Shown piece after piece: positions 57,990 to 64,000 of a stretch of 64,000 nucleotides of DNA (its first letter is position 1; every line of letters starts with the position of its first letter). Below the pieces are notes generated by a model. It saw nothing but the letters and a program-made list of their open reading frames with translations. It searched no databases and was not told where the DNA came from. A program made the translations under genes and the position numbers. The DNA lies in NCBI GenBank assembly GCA_036841525.1, contig DAITVZ010000016.1, forward strand, positions 1-64,000. The letters are read 5' to 3'. The DNA is from JAAYEA01 sp012689325. Its GTDB lineage: Bacteria > Chloroflexota > Anaerolineae > JAAYEA01.

Positions 57990-58590
57990 ACAGCCCGCCA
58001 AGCGCCGCCTCGACTATGACCTGATCGCCGAGCTGGTCCCGCCCCGCTCCCGGGTGCTGGACCTGGGCTGCGGCGATGGGGAGCTCTTGGCGCAATTGGA
58101 GCAGCATAAGGGCTGCCGGGGCTATGGCATCGAGATCCAGGAGCCTTATGTCATCAAGTGCATCGAGCGGGGCGTGGCCGTGTACCATGGCGACATGATG
58201 GAAGGGATGTCCTTCTATGGCGACCAGAGCTTTGACCTGGTGATCCTGAGCCAGACCTTGCAGCAGGCCGCCGATCCGGTCAAGGTCATCCGCGAGATGT
58301 TGCGCGTGGGCAAGACGGCCATCATCAGCTTTCCCAATTTCGGGTACTGGCGCGTGCGGCTGCAACTGCTGCTCAGCGGGAGGATGCCCGTGAACGAGAT
58401 GCTGCCTTACGCCTGGCACAATACCCCCAACGTGCACCTGTGCACCGTCACCGACTTTCGCGCGCTGTGCGAGCAAGAGGGCCTGCGCCGCGCCGTGGAG
58501 ATCTTTGTCGTGCCGCCCTCGCGCCGCATCAGCGCCGCCCTGGCGAACTGGCGCGCGGGGCTGGCCATCTTTCAAGTCGAAACCAAGTGA
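57979..58590 (+). CDS. metW: Methionine biosynthesis protein MetW
   Basis: 203 residues, ATG 57979 inside the end of metX (GGAGGCGAGCC upstream). SAM-methyltransferase-like fold: LDYDLIAELVPPRSRVLDLGCGDGELLAQL, YGIEIQEPYVIKCIERGV, FDLVILSQTLQQAADPVKVIREMLRVG, SFPNFGYWRVRLQLLLSGRMP, YAWHNTPNVHLCTVTDFRALC, all MetW hallmarks. Together with MetX it forms the acetyl-homoserine branch; partner of MetX in many bacteria. Confidence 0.95.
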   Translation: MANRQPAKRRLDYDLIAELVPPRSRVLDLGCGDGELLAQLEQHKGCRGYGIEIQEPYVIKCIERGVAVYHGDMMEGMSFYGDQSFDLVILSQTLQQAADPVKVIREMLRVGKTAIISFPNFGYWRVRLQLLLSGRMPVNEMLPYAWHNTPNVHLCTVTDFRALCEQEGLRRAVEIFVVPPSRRISAALANWRAGLAIFQVETK

Positions 58591-58597
58591 GGACAAG

Positions 58598-58813
58598 ATG
58601 ACGATTACCCAGGAAATGACCATCGGCGAGGTGGTATCCCAATATCCGGTCACCATCCCCGTGTTTTTGGGGCATGGCCTGATGTGCATCGGTTGCGCCG
58701 TGGCCCGGTTTGAGAATATCGAGCAAGGGGCTCGCGCCCATGGCATCGACGTCGCGGCGCTGATCAAAGACCTCAACGCCGCGGTTGTCAACAAGGCGCA
58801 GCCCCGCGAATGA
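58598..58813 (+). CDS. DUF1858 (hybrid-cluster-associated) redox disulfide domain protein
   Basis: 71 residues, ATG 58598 after GAGGAC. MTIGEVVSQYPVTIPVFLGHGLMCIGCAVARFENIEQGARAHGID contains the CxxC (CIGC, ~30-33) in the family's GLxCxGC context (cited in parts). Such small domains are thought to exchange disulfides or carry metals and often sit beside redox enzymes of anaerobes. Its stop overlaps the next start (ATGA). Confidence 0.9.
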   Translation: MTITQEMTIGEVVSQYPVTIPVFLGHGLMCIGCAVARFENIEQGARAHGIDVAALIKDLNAAVVNKAQPRE

Positions 58814-59379
58814 GCGCGCCGGACGCCCCGTCGGTCGAAGCGTCGTCCGGGATCAGAGACTGGCTGCAAGCCGTCTCGGCCCGGCGGGCCAGCCCCGCCG
58901 CGGGAAGCGCTGTCGCCATCAGCGCGGCGCTGGGCGCCGCATTGCTGATCAAGCAGGCCCGGCTCTCCTCGCTGGAAGCGCTCCCCGAGCGCGAGCAACT
59001 GGTGGACAAGCTGGGGGCCGCGCGAGACGGGCTCCTGGCGCTGGCCGAATCGGACGCCGCCGCCATCGCCGCATGGCTGCGCATGCGCCGGCTGGCGGAG
59101 GATGACCCGGCTCGTTGCGCCGCGGTCCAGGCCATGGCCGAGATGCCGCTGGAGGCGATGGCGCTCTGCCAGGCGGCGCTGCTGGCGGCCCAGCCGTTGC
59201 TGGAGCGCGGCTGCCCAGGGGCCCTGGCCGATGGGCAGGTGGGCGCGCAAATGCTCGCCGCCGGCCAGCGCGCCTTTGGCCTGCTGGCGGAAGCCAACCT
59301 ATCCGCCGTGGGGGACGTCGCTTGGGCCGCCCCAGCACGGGGACGTCTCGAGTGTCTGCTGCGGGGCTTGCCCACGTAG
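58810..59379 (+). CDS. Cyclodeaminase/cyclohydrolase family protein (FTCD-like)
   Basis: 189 residues. All-helical; SARRASPAAGSAVAISAALGAALLIKQARL resembles the PxPGGGSxAAxxGAxxAAL start of the FTCD_C/FchA family, and DAAAIAAWLRMRRL and AMALCQAALLAAQPLL match later helices. Relatives convert methenyl- and formimino-tetrahydrofolate. The usual triple Gly is reduced to PAAGS, so catalysis is uncertain. Position between Met genes and hgcAB suggests one-carbon/folate metabolism feeding methyl groups (inference). Confidence 0.72.
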   Translation: MSAPDAPSVEASSGIRDWLQAVSARRASPAAGSAVAISAALGAALLIKQARLSSLEALPEREQLVDKLGAARDGLLALAESDAAAIAAWLRMRRLAEDDPARCAAVQAMAEMPLEAMALCQAALLAAQPLLERGCPGALADGQVGAQMLAAGQRAFGLLAEANLSAVGDVAWAAPARGRLECLLRGLPT

Positions 59380-59445
59380 CGCCAGATCGCTTGCCGGGAC
59401 AGGCCGGCCGGACATCACAACACCATTTCATGCCGAGGTGCCATC

Positions 59446-60030
59446 ATGAAACCAATATCTCTTGTCCTGCTGGCCGGGCTGCTGGCGGCCCTGCTGGCTG
59501 GGTGCGCCCCGAGCGGCGCGCCGCAACCCACCACGCCAGCGGTGTACAGCGTTCCCGTGCCGCCCACCGCCACGACGGTCCCGCCCACGCCGACGCTGAA
59601 CCTGCCGGTGGCCCCGGAGGTGGGCGCGCTGGCGCCGGAGGTGGCCTTGCCCGCGCTCGGCGGCGACAGCATCGAGCTCAGCGACTATCGCGGCAAGCTG
59701 GTGCTGCTCAACTTTTGGACCACGTGGTGACCGTACTGTCGCGCAGAGCGGTCCGCTCTGCAAAAGGCCCACGAGGAGTATCAGGATCAGGATTTGGTCA
59801 TCGTGGCGGTGTCGGTGGCCGAGGCCAAGGCCGACGTCGCCTCCTTTGTCGAGAAGCAGGGGCTGACCTTCACGACGCTTCTGGATGAGCAGGCCAGCTT
59901 TGCCCGCGCCTACAAGGTGTCGGGCATCCCGGCCACCTTTTTCATCGACCGCGACGGGGTGATCCGCGACCACCACATCGGCCCCATGAGCGCCGAACTC
60001 ATCGCCAACTATATGGCGGACTGGCAGTAA
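59446..60030 (+). CDS. TlpA/thioredoxin-like lipoprotein, predicted selenoprotein (active site UPYC)
   Basis: 194 residues if the in-frame TGA at 59728-59730 is read as selenocysteine 95. Lipobox LAALLAGC (Cys ~20), a TP-rich spacer, then a redoxin domain: GALAPEVALPALGGDSIELSDYRGKLVLLNFWTTW up to the TGA (split), immediately PYCRAERSALQKAHEEY, and later VSGIPATFFIDRDGVIRDHHIGP with the cis-Pro. Relatives have WCPYC here, so the TGA replaces exactly the first redox Cys (U95-P-Y-C98). A SECIS-like hairpin (59743-59761) follows. Would be an extracytoplasmic selenol/thiol reductant or disulfide reductase. Confidence 0.9.
59743..59761 (+). promoter_or_regulatory. Candidate bacterial SECIS element of the TlpA-like gene
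   Basis: Seven-base stem GCAGAGC/GCTCTGC with loop GGTCC; 12 bases separate it from the TGA, so the loop begins 19 bases after the codon, within the range known for SelB-binding hairpins. The loop closely resembles the GGUCU of E. coli fdhF. Confidence 0.8.
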
Positions 60031-60080
60031 TCGCTGGGACACAACCACTTGGCGCGGCTCATTTGCCATGAGAGGGTTAT

Positions 60081-60572
60081 ATGCGTAAAATGCTATATAT
60101 CGCTGGCCTGCTGATCGCGTTGCTGCTGGCGGGGTGCCAGGGCGCGCCGGCAAGCCCGACGACGGATCAGCTTCATGGGCCTGCGCTGCCCACGGGGTTT
60201 CAGACCGCCACGCCGGTCGCGGCGCTGCCGCGGCCCTCGGTGGTCGCCGACGTGCCGCGCATCACCGCCCAGGAACTGCGCCAATTGCAACAAGCAGACC
60301 CGACGCTCATCATCGTGGACACGCGCAGCCTGGACGCCTACAACGAGTCTCATATCCAAGGGGCCATTTCCATCCCCCTGGCCGAGATCCCCACGCGTTA
60401 CAGGGAACTGCCCAAGGACCGGCCCCTCGCGCTCTACTGAACTTGACCCGCGGAAGCGACCAGCGCCGGTGCGGCGCTGATTCTGTACGACCTGGGGTAC
60501 ACGGACGTGGCGGCTTTGCGGGGCGGATTGAGCGCTTGGGAAGCGGCCGGATATCCCATGGAGCGCAAGTAG
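60081..60572 (+). CDS. Rhodanese-like lipoprotein, predicted double selenoprotein (active site U-T-U)
   Basis: 163 residues if TGA codons at 60438-60440 and 60444-60446 encode Sec120 and Sec122. Signal and lipobox IALLLAGC (~18). Rhodanese domain: ITAQELRQLQQADPTLIIVDTRSLDAYNESHIQGAISIPLAEI (split), then RPLALY-U-T-U-PAEATSAGAALILYDLGYTDVAALRGGLSAWEAAGYPM. Relatives have YCTCPNEATSA or similar, so both active-site cysteines are TGA. Reading through restores every C-terminal rhodanese motif up to TAG 60570-60572. One SECIS-like hairpin (60461-60479) follows. Possible sulfur/selenium transferase outside the membrane. Confidence 0.88.
60461..60479 (+). promoter_or_regulatory. Candidate SECIS element of the rhodanese gene
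   Basis: Seven-base stem CAGCGCC/GGCGCTG with loop GGTGC. The loop starts 21 bases after the second TGA and 27 after the first, so one element could serve both. Confidence 0.78.
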
Positions 60573-60596
60573 CGCTCCGTGATCGAAAGGGGACAC

Positions 60597-61658
60597 ATGA
60601 CCGAGGCCTATCGTCAGCAACCGCAGTCCTGTTGAACGCCCAATCGGGCTGCGTCGCCGGGTTCGGCGACGCCACTTGTGGCTGACCGCACCATCCACCC
60701 CGCCACCAGCGAGATCACCCGGGCGAACCGGCTGGATCACCTCCAGGCGCGTTGGGGCTACAAACGCGGCGCGCATCGCGTTCAGCCGGGGCTTTATGCG
60801 CTCGGCCACCCCACGCCGCAATCGCCCGTGTTCGTCACCGCCAACTATTCCTTGAGCTTTGACGCCCTCCGCTCCGCCCTGGCAGGCCAGGATGGCTACC
60901 TCCTCGTGCTGGACACCAAGGGCATCAACGTCTGGTGCGCGGCTGGCAAGGGGACCTTTGGCACCGACGAACTGGTCCACCGCATCGCCGTCACGGGGCT
61001 GGAAAAGGTGGTCGCCCATCGCAGGCTGATCCTGCCCCAACTGGGCGCCACGGGCGTAGCCGCGCACGAGGTCAAGTGGCGTTCCGGCTTTCGGGTTGAG
61101 TATGGCCCGGTGCGCGCCGCCGACTTGCCGGAATACCTTCGCACGAGTCAGGCCTCGCCCCAGATGCGGCGGGTACGGTTCAATCTGTGGGACCGGCTGA
61201 CCCTGGTTCCCGTCGAGCTCGTGCACCTCGCCTGGCCGACGCTGGTGGCCGCGCTGCTGCTCTATCTCTTGCTCGGCGCCAAGGCCAGCGCCGCCGCCGT
61301 GGTCGCGGTGCTGGCGGGAGCGGCGCTCTTTCCGCTGCTGCTCCCCTGGCTGCCCACGCGCGACTTTAGCGCCAAAGGCTGGATCCTGGGCGGGCTGGCC
61401 GCCCTCGCTTTCGCCGCGCCGGAACTGGGCCGCGAGGCGAGCGGGTGGCTGCGCGCTGGCCACGCCCTGGCCTACCTGCTGGCCATGCCGCCGGTGACCG
61501 CCTACCTGGCGCTCAACTTTACCGGCTCGACGACCTTTACCTCGCCCACGGCCGTGCGCCGCGAGATATTCACGTACATCCGCCCCATGGCCATCGCCTT
61601 TGGAGCTGGGGCGTTGCTGATCATGGCGCTGGCCATTGCGCGCTGGATCGGAGGCTGA
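60597..61658 (+). CDS. hgcA: HgcA, corrinoid membrane protein of mercury methylation, predicted N-terminal Cys-Sec pair
   Basis: 353 residues from ATG 60597, which has AAAGGGG upstream, reading TGA 60633-60635 as Sec13 (QQPQSC-U-TPNRAASP). Without readthrough only a GTG at 60678 with no ribosome site remains. The globular corrinoid domain has LGHPTPQSPVFVTANYSLSFD, the diagnostic cap helix INVWCAAGKGTFGTDELVHR (Cys114 is the predicted Co ligand) and HRRLILPQLGATGVAAHEV. Residues ~200-350 form about five membrane helices, as in HgcA and unlike soluble CFeSP. It transfers a methyl carbanion from methylcobalamin to Hg(II). One base before hgcB. Confidence 0.95.
60651..60672 (+). promoter_or_regulatory. 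Candidate SECIS element of hgcA
   Basis: Eight-base perfect stem GCGTCGCC/GGCGACGC with loop GGGTTC; the stem begins 15 bases after the TGA and the loop 23 bases after it. It precedes the in-frame GTG at 60678. Confidence 0.7.
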
Positions 61659-61659
61659 G

Positions 61660-61965
61660 ATGGCGACCATGCCCAAAGTCCTGAACTCGCTGCGCTATGA
61701 CGAAACGCGGTGCATCGGCTGCGACCTGTGCAGCGCGGTCTGCCCGCATGGGGTCTTTGCACCCAACGGCAGGGTGGCGCGGGTGGTCCGCTACGAGGCC
61801 TGTATGGAGTGCGGCGCCTGCCAGCGCAACTGCCCCACCGGCGCGATCGCCGTGGAGAGCGGCGTCGGCTGCGCCGCGGCCATGATCAAGGCCGCGCTCA
61901 CCGGCAGCGCCGAGGTCTCGTGCGGCGACGATGGTTGCTGCGGCGGCGACTCCTGTTGCAGCTAG
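61660..61965 (+). CDS. hgcB: HgcB, ferredoxin-like partner of HgcA with a cysteine-rich tail
   Basis: 101 residues. Two [4Fe-4S] motifs, CIGCDLCSAVCP and CMECGACQRNCP, followed by the HgcB-specific GVGCAAAMI segment. The tail SAEVSCGDDGCCGGDSCCS holds two vicinal Cys pairs and a further Cys; HgcB proteins typically end in a Cys pair thought to bind Hg(II) for transfer. It would reduce the HgcA corrinoid to Co(I) and deliver mercury. Last gene before the terminator at 61984. Confidence 0.95.
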   Translation: MATMPKVLNSLRYDETRCIGCDLCSAVCPHGVFAPNGRVARVVRYEACMECGACQRNCPTGAIAVESGVGCAAAMIKAALTGSAEVSCGDDGCCGGDSCCS

Positions 61966-61983
61966 TGCAAGCTGAATGCACGC

Positions 61984-62021
61984 AAAAAGCGCGCCTTCTT
62001 TCGAGAGAAGGCGCGCTTTTT
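61984..62021. terminator. Bidirectional rho-independent terminator after hgcB
   Basis: Sixteen-base perfect inverted repeat, AAAAAGCGCGCCTTCT with its complement, around loop TTCGAG; T runs on both strands. It ends the hgc operon and the convergent DUF3048 gene. Confidence 0.93.
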
Positions 62022-62043
62022 CTATGTCAGGAGGTCGCGAGCG

Positions 62044-63273
62044 TTACTGCCCGGCGATGGTCAACTGGTAATCGGGCGGCACGAACTGCACCCAGGTGGA
62101 GCCCGGCTTGAGCGGAATGGGGTTGCCCTGCGCGTCCAGGTACTGCGGGAAATCGGTGACCTTGGCCCGCTTCCAGGTCCCTTCGATCACCCGGCCGTCG
62201 CGAAAGACCTGCACCTTCCCCTCGCCGATGGTGACGATGTTGATGGCCGTGCTGCCCAGGCTATCCTCCACGATATCCGTCTTTTCGTGGGGCACGTATT
62301 GCACCACCACGTTGGCCATCCCGACTTGCTGGCCGGTCAGCTCTTCCAGATAGGGCGCGCCCTGCACGAGGCGCATATAGAGCCCCGCGCCGGCGTCATA
62401 GGTATAGTCCACGGTGCTCAATTTGGGGTAAGGGATATGGATCTTGGTCGCCGGCTGCCCCTGCGGCGGCTCGGCGGCAAAGACGAACCCCGTCAAGCTC
62501 ACCGGCTTTTCCAGGTTGTTGGCGGCCATGTACTTGCGCAGGGCGGGGACGCTGCTATACAGGTTATGCGGCGCCTTCTTTTTGGCCGATCGGTAAAAGC
62601 CGGCGTTGGTGCTGCCCTCGGTGATCCGGGGGAACCCGGCCTGGGCCAGCAATTGGTTGACCCCGTTGCTCGCGCCGGAATAGACGAAAACGCCATCGTA
62701 CTGGGGCACCGTGGCCAAGTTCACCGGGCGCGCGCTGCGGAGCGGACCAACGGCCTCCGGCTGCTGCGCCAGGAACACGGCGGTGATGCGAGTGATCCAA
62801 TACGCCTCCATGATATCCTCGTAGACCACCTCGGCCTGCGAGATGCCGGCATGGGGCCAGGCGCCCGCATCGTTGCCGTAGCGCACCAGGAGGGGCCGCC
62901 GCTGCAACACAGTGGGATCGCTCACCGGCAGGCCGTTCAGCGGGTTGATCAGCGGGTCGCGCGTCGGCGACGGGACCGGGGTATCGGTGGGAACCTCGGT
63001 GGGCGTGCGCGTCGGCAGCACCGGCGTGGGGGTGCTGGTGGGCGGCGGCGTGGGCGTATCAGTGGGCGCCGCGGTTAAGGTGGCCGTGGGCACGAGCGTA
63101 TCCGTGCTGGGCGGCGTGTGGGTAAAAGTCGGCTTGGGCGTGCGCGTCGGCGGGATGGTCGCCTCTGCGGCCTCCTCGGAGCAAGAAGCCAGCAGCGCAG
63201 TGGCTGCCAGCAAGGCAAGCAACAACACCAGGCGCGCGATGCGGCCCTTGACGGACGGCTTTATGGCGATCAT
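62044..63273 (-). CDS. DUF3048 (YerB-like) lipoprotein with Thr/Pro stalk
   Basis: 409 residues. Lipobox ATALLASC (Cys ~31), then a ~75-residue stalk of PTRTPKPTFTHTP / TPTPPPTSTPTP repeats. The DUF3048 domain follows: PLLVRYGNDAGAWPHAGISQAEVVYE, TRITAVFLAQQPEAVGPLRSARPVNL, FVYSGASNGVNQLLAQ, and a C-terminal half with NVVVQYVPHEKTDI and GSTWVQFVPP. Function unknown; related YerB is a secreted lipoprotein of Bacillus. GGGAGGG lies upstream of the start. Confidence 0.93.
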   Translation of the reverse strand: MIAIKPSVKGRIARLVLLLALLAATALLASCSEEAAEATIPPTRTPKPTFTHTPPSTDTLVPTATLTAAPTDTPTPPPTSTPTPVLPTRTPTEVPTDTPVPSPTRDPLINPLNGLPVSDPTVLQRRPLLVRYGNDAGAWPHAGISQAEVVYEDIMEAYWITRITAVFLAQQPEAVGPLRSARPVNLATVPQYDGVFVYSGASNGVNQLLAQAGFPRITEGSTNAGFYRSAKKKAPHNLYSSVPALRKYMAANNLEKPVSLTGFVFAAEPPQGQPATKIHIPYPKLSTVDYTYDAGAGLYMRLVQGAPYLEELTGQQVGMANVVVQYVPHEKTDIVEDSLGSTAINIVTIGEGKVQVFRDGRVIEGTWKRAKVTDFPQYLDAQGNPIPLKPGSTWVQFVPPDYQLTIAGQ

Positions 63274-63361
63274 ATGGATGATGGTCCCTCCCGCTCAACT
63301 CGTCATGTGGTACCTGACGGCGCCGGGGGCCACTTTGTTCCCCAGGACGCCAAGCTCTCCC

Positions 63362-63389
63362 ATTATAGGCGATCTGCCCGCCTTGACAA
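63362..63389 (-). promoter_or_regulatory. Promoter of the DUF3048 gene
   Basis: TTGTCA (63384-63389) and TATAAT (63362-63367) on the minus strand, spacer 16; it overlaps the end of the glycosyltransferase gene. Leader about 80 bases. Confidence 0.68.
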
Positions 63390-64000
63390 GTGCGCAAAGC
63401 GCCGCCAGACCCGGAACGGGCCGGATAGCGGGGCCATCTGCCGCGCCAGCGCGGGCCAGCTCACCTGGCGGCGGCGCTGGATGGCGACGCGCTGGGGCCA
63501 CAAGCGCGGAAAGGCGGCATAGCCCGCCAGCCGGCCGCGCAGCGTCTGGGCGTCGCCGCGCCGGAGCAGGCTGTAACCCACCGCGAGCAGATCATAGAGC
63601 CAGATCAGCGGCAGGCGCACGTACCACTGCGGTCCCGGATAATCCTTGATCAGGGTCCAGATGCGGTTGCGGGCCAGCAGATAGCTCTTCATCGGCGAGC
63701 CCTCCGTCCCCGCGCCAGCGTGCACGTGGTAGACCCGCGCCGCGGGGCAATACCAGGCCCGCCAGCCCAGCAGCCGCGCCCGCCAGGCCAGGTCCACATC
63801 CTCGTACAGGTAGAAATAGCCGTCGTCAAAGCCGCCCGTCTCTTCCAGCAACTCGCGGCGATAGAGCGCGGCCCCGGCGCAAGGGCCAAAGACCTCCCCC
63901 AGCGCCAGGCCCGCCCCCGCGTCTAGCCGCCCGCCATCCCGGTCCCAGGCGATCCCCAGCCGGTCGACCGCGATGCCGGTCGAATTGATCCGCTCCCGCT
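63363..64000 (-). CDS. Family-2 glycosyltransferase, C-terminal part (5' end beyond window)
   Basis: The frame is open from the window edge to TAA 63363-63365; the visible 212 residues begin RERINSTGIAVDRLG. GT2 features: GEVFGPCAGAALYRRELLEETGGFDDGYFYLYEDVDLAWRARLLGW (split) with the ED of the catalytic region, then PAARVYHVHAGAGTEGSPMKSYLLARNRIW. This is the rhamnosyltransferase-like GT2 pattern, adding sugars to surface polysaccharide. The ATG-like start reported within this frame is internal (it is a TTG codon, Leu). Confidence 0.93.
   Translation of the reverse strand, partial: RERINSTGIAVDRLGIAWDRDGGRLDAGAGLALGEVFGPCAGAALYRRELLEETGGFDDGYFYLYEDVDLAWRARLLGWRAWYCPAARVYHVHAGAGTEGSPMKSYLLARNRIWTLIKDYPGPQWYVRLPLIWLYDLLAVGYSLLRRGDAQTLRGRLAGYAAFPRLWPQRVAIQRRRQVSWPALARQMAPLSGPFRVWRRFAHLSRRADRL

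Noticed and set aside
59446..60572. Interpreting the TlpA-like and rhodanese genes as pseudogenes or pairs of short ORFs
   Set aside because: Every stop in question is TGA, each falls on a conserved Cys, both halves keep family motifs in one frame, and SECIS-like hairpins follow.
60678..61658. HgcA starting at GTG 60678
   Set aside because: No ribosome site precedes it and it overlaps the 3' arm region of the hairpin; the ATG at 60597 has AAAGGGG and stays in frame through one TGA.
60678..61658. HgcA being a CdhD/AcsD corrinoid iron-sulfur protein
   Set aside because: The NVWCAAGK cap helix, the C-terminal membrane domain and the adjacent HgcB-type ferredoxin fit HgcA; the soluble CFeSP partner genes are absent.

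Overview
The window looks like a scaffold of a high-GC, probably anaerobic or facultative Chloroflexota (Anaerolineae-like) genome, most likely a metagenome-assembled one. The taxonomic reading is inference. It rests on the Val/Glu/Lys repeat linker behind the lipobox of a sugar-binding lipoprotein, Thr/Pro-rich 'PTPTPT' linkers in secreted proteins, strong TTGACA-17-TATAAT type promoters, and the overall gene mix. One run of 100 Ns (28424-28523) is flanked on both sides by the same 55 bases, so it is almost certainly an artificial scaffold join.

Layout. 1-1312: the 5' part of a secreted papain-like protease carrying its own chagasin-type inhibitor domain, then tRNA-Pro(CGG) with its own promoter and terminator. 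1337-9452 (minus): a cell-wall block (TIM-barrel protein, GNAT acetyltransferase, N-acetylmuramoyl-L-alanine amidase, penicillin-binding protein 1C) and a GH3 beta-glycosidase. 9670-16809: an acetyltransferase-like protein, a phasin/PHA-regulator pair, a sugar isomerase plus MFS transporter, a small Cys-containing protein and an FtsX/MacB-type permease. 16922-20375 (plus): a flavocytochrome-type transmembrane reductase, a 31-residue membrane peptide, an ECF sigma factor with a coupled membrane protein, and a creatininase-family hydrolase. 20414-28373 (minus): ftsK, an orphan solute-binding protein, a HlyD-like adaptor, two MacB/LolD-type ATPases (one fused to an AbrB-like domain) and a SIS-domain protein.

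28728-41717 (plus): an aldolase-family protein, a DNRLRE-type surface protein, a URO-D-like protein, a DinB-fold protein, a TPP-riboswitch-controlled thiamine operon (thiamine pyrophosphokinase, MTH1187-type thiamine-binding protein, ThiXYZ-like importer), two large exported proteins of unknown role, an ATC-hydrolase-like protein and ssb. 41852-54787: a Gfo/Idh/MocA oxidoreductase (minus), a MoxR/DUF58/DUF4129 operon, the de novo NAD operon nadC-nadA-nadB, and a carbohydrate ABC importer whose two permeases both carry extra membrane inserts.

54802-62021 (plus) is the highlight. Behind a consensus promoter with an operator-like palindrome lies what reads as one long operon: Rrf2 regulator, metY, metX, metW, a DUF1858 redox protein, a cyclodeaminase-like protein, a TlpA/thioredoxin lipoprotein, a rhodanese lipoprotein, hgcA and hgcB (the mercury-methylation pair). 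Three consecutive genes contain in-frame TGA codons exactly where redox cysteines are expected: UPYC in the TlpA protein, U-T-U in the rhodanese, and a Cys-Sec pair at the N terminus of HgcA. Each TGA site is followed within 12-20 bases by a GC hairpin whose loop begins with GG, as in bacterial SECIS elements. I read this as a selenocysteine-dependent mercury/thiol system built around HgcAB. After a bidirectional terminator come a DUF3048 lipoprotein and a truncated family-2 glycosyltransferase on the minus strand.
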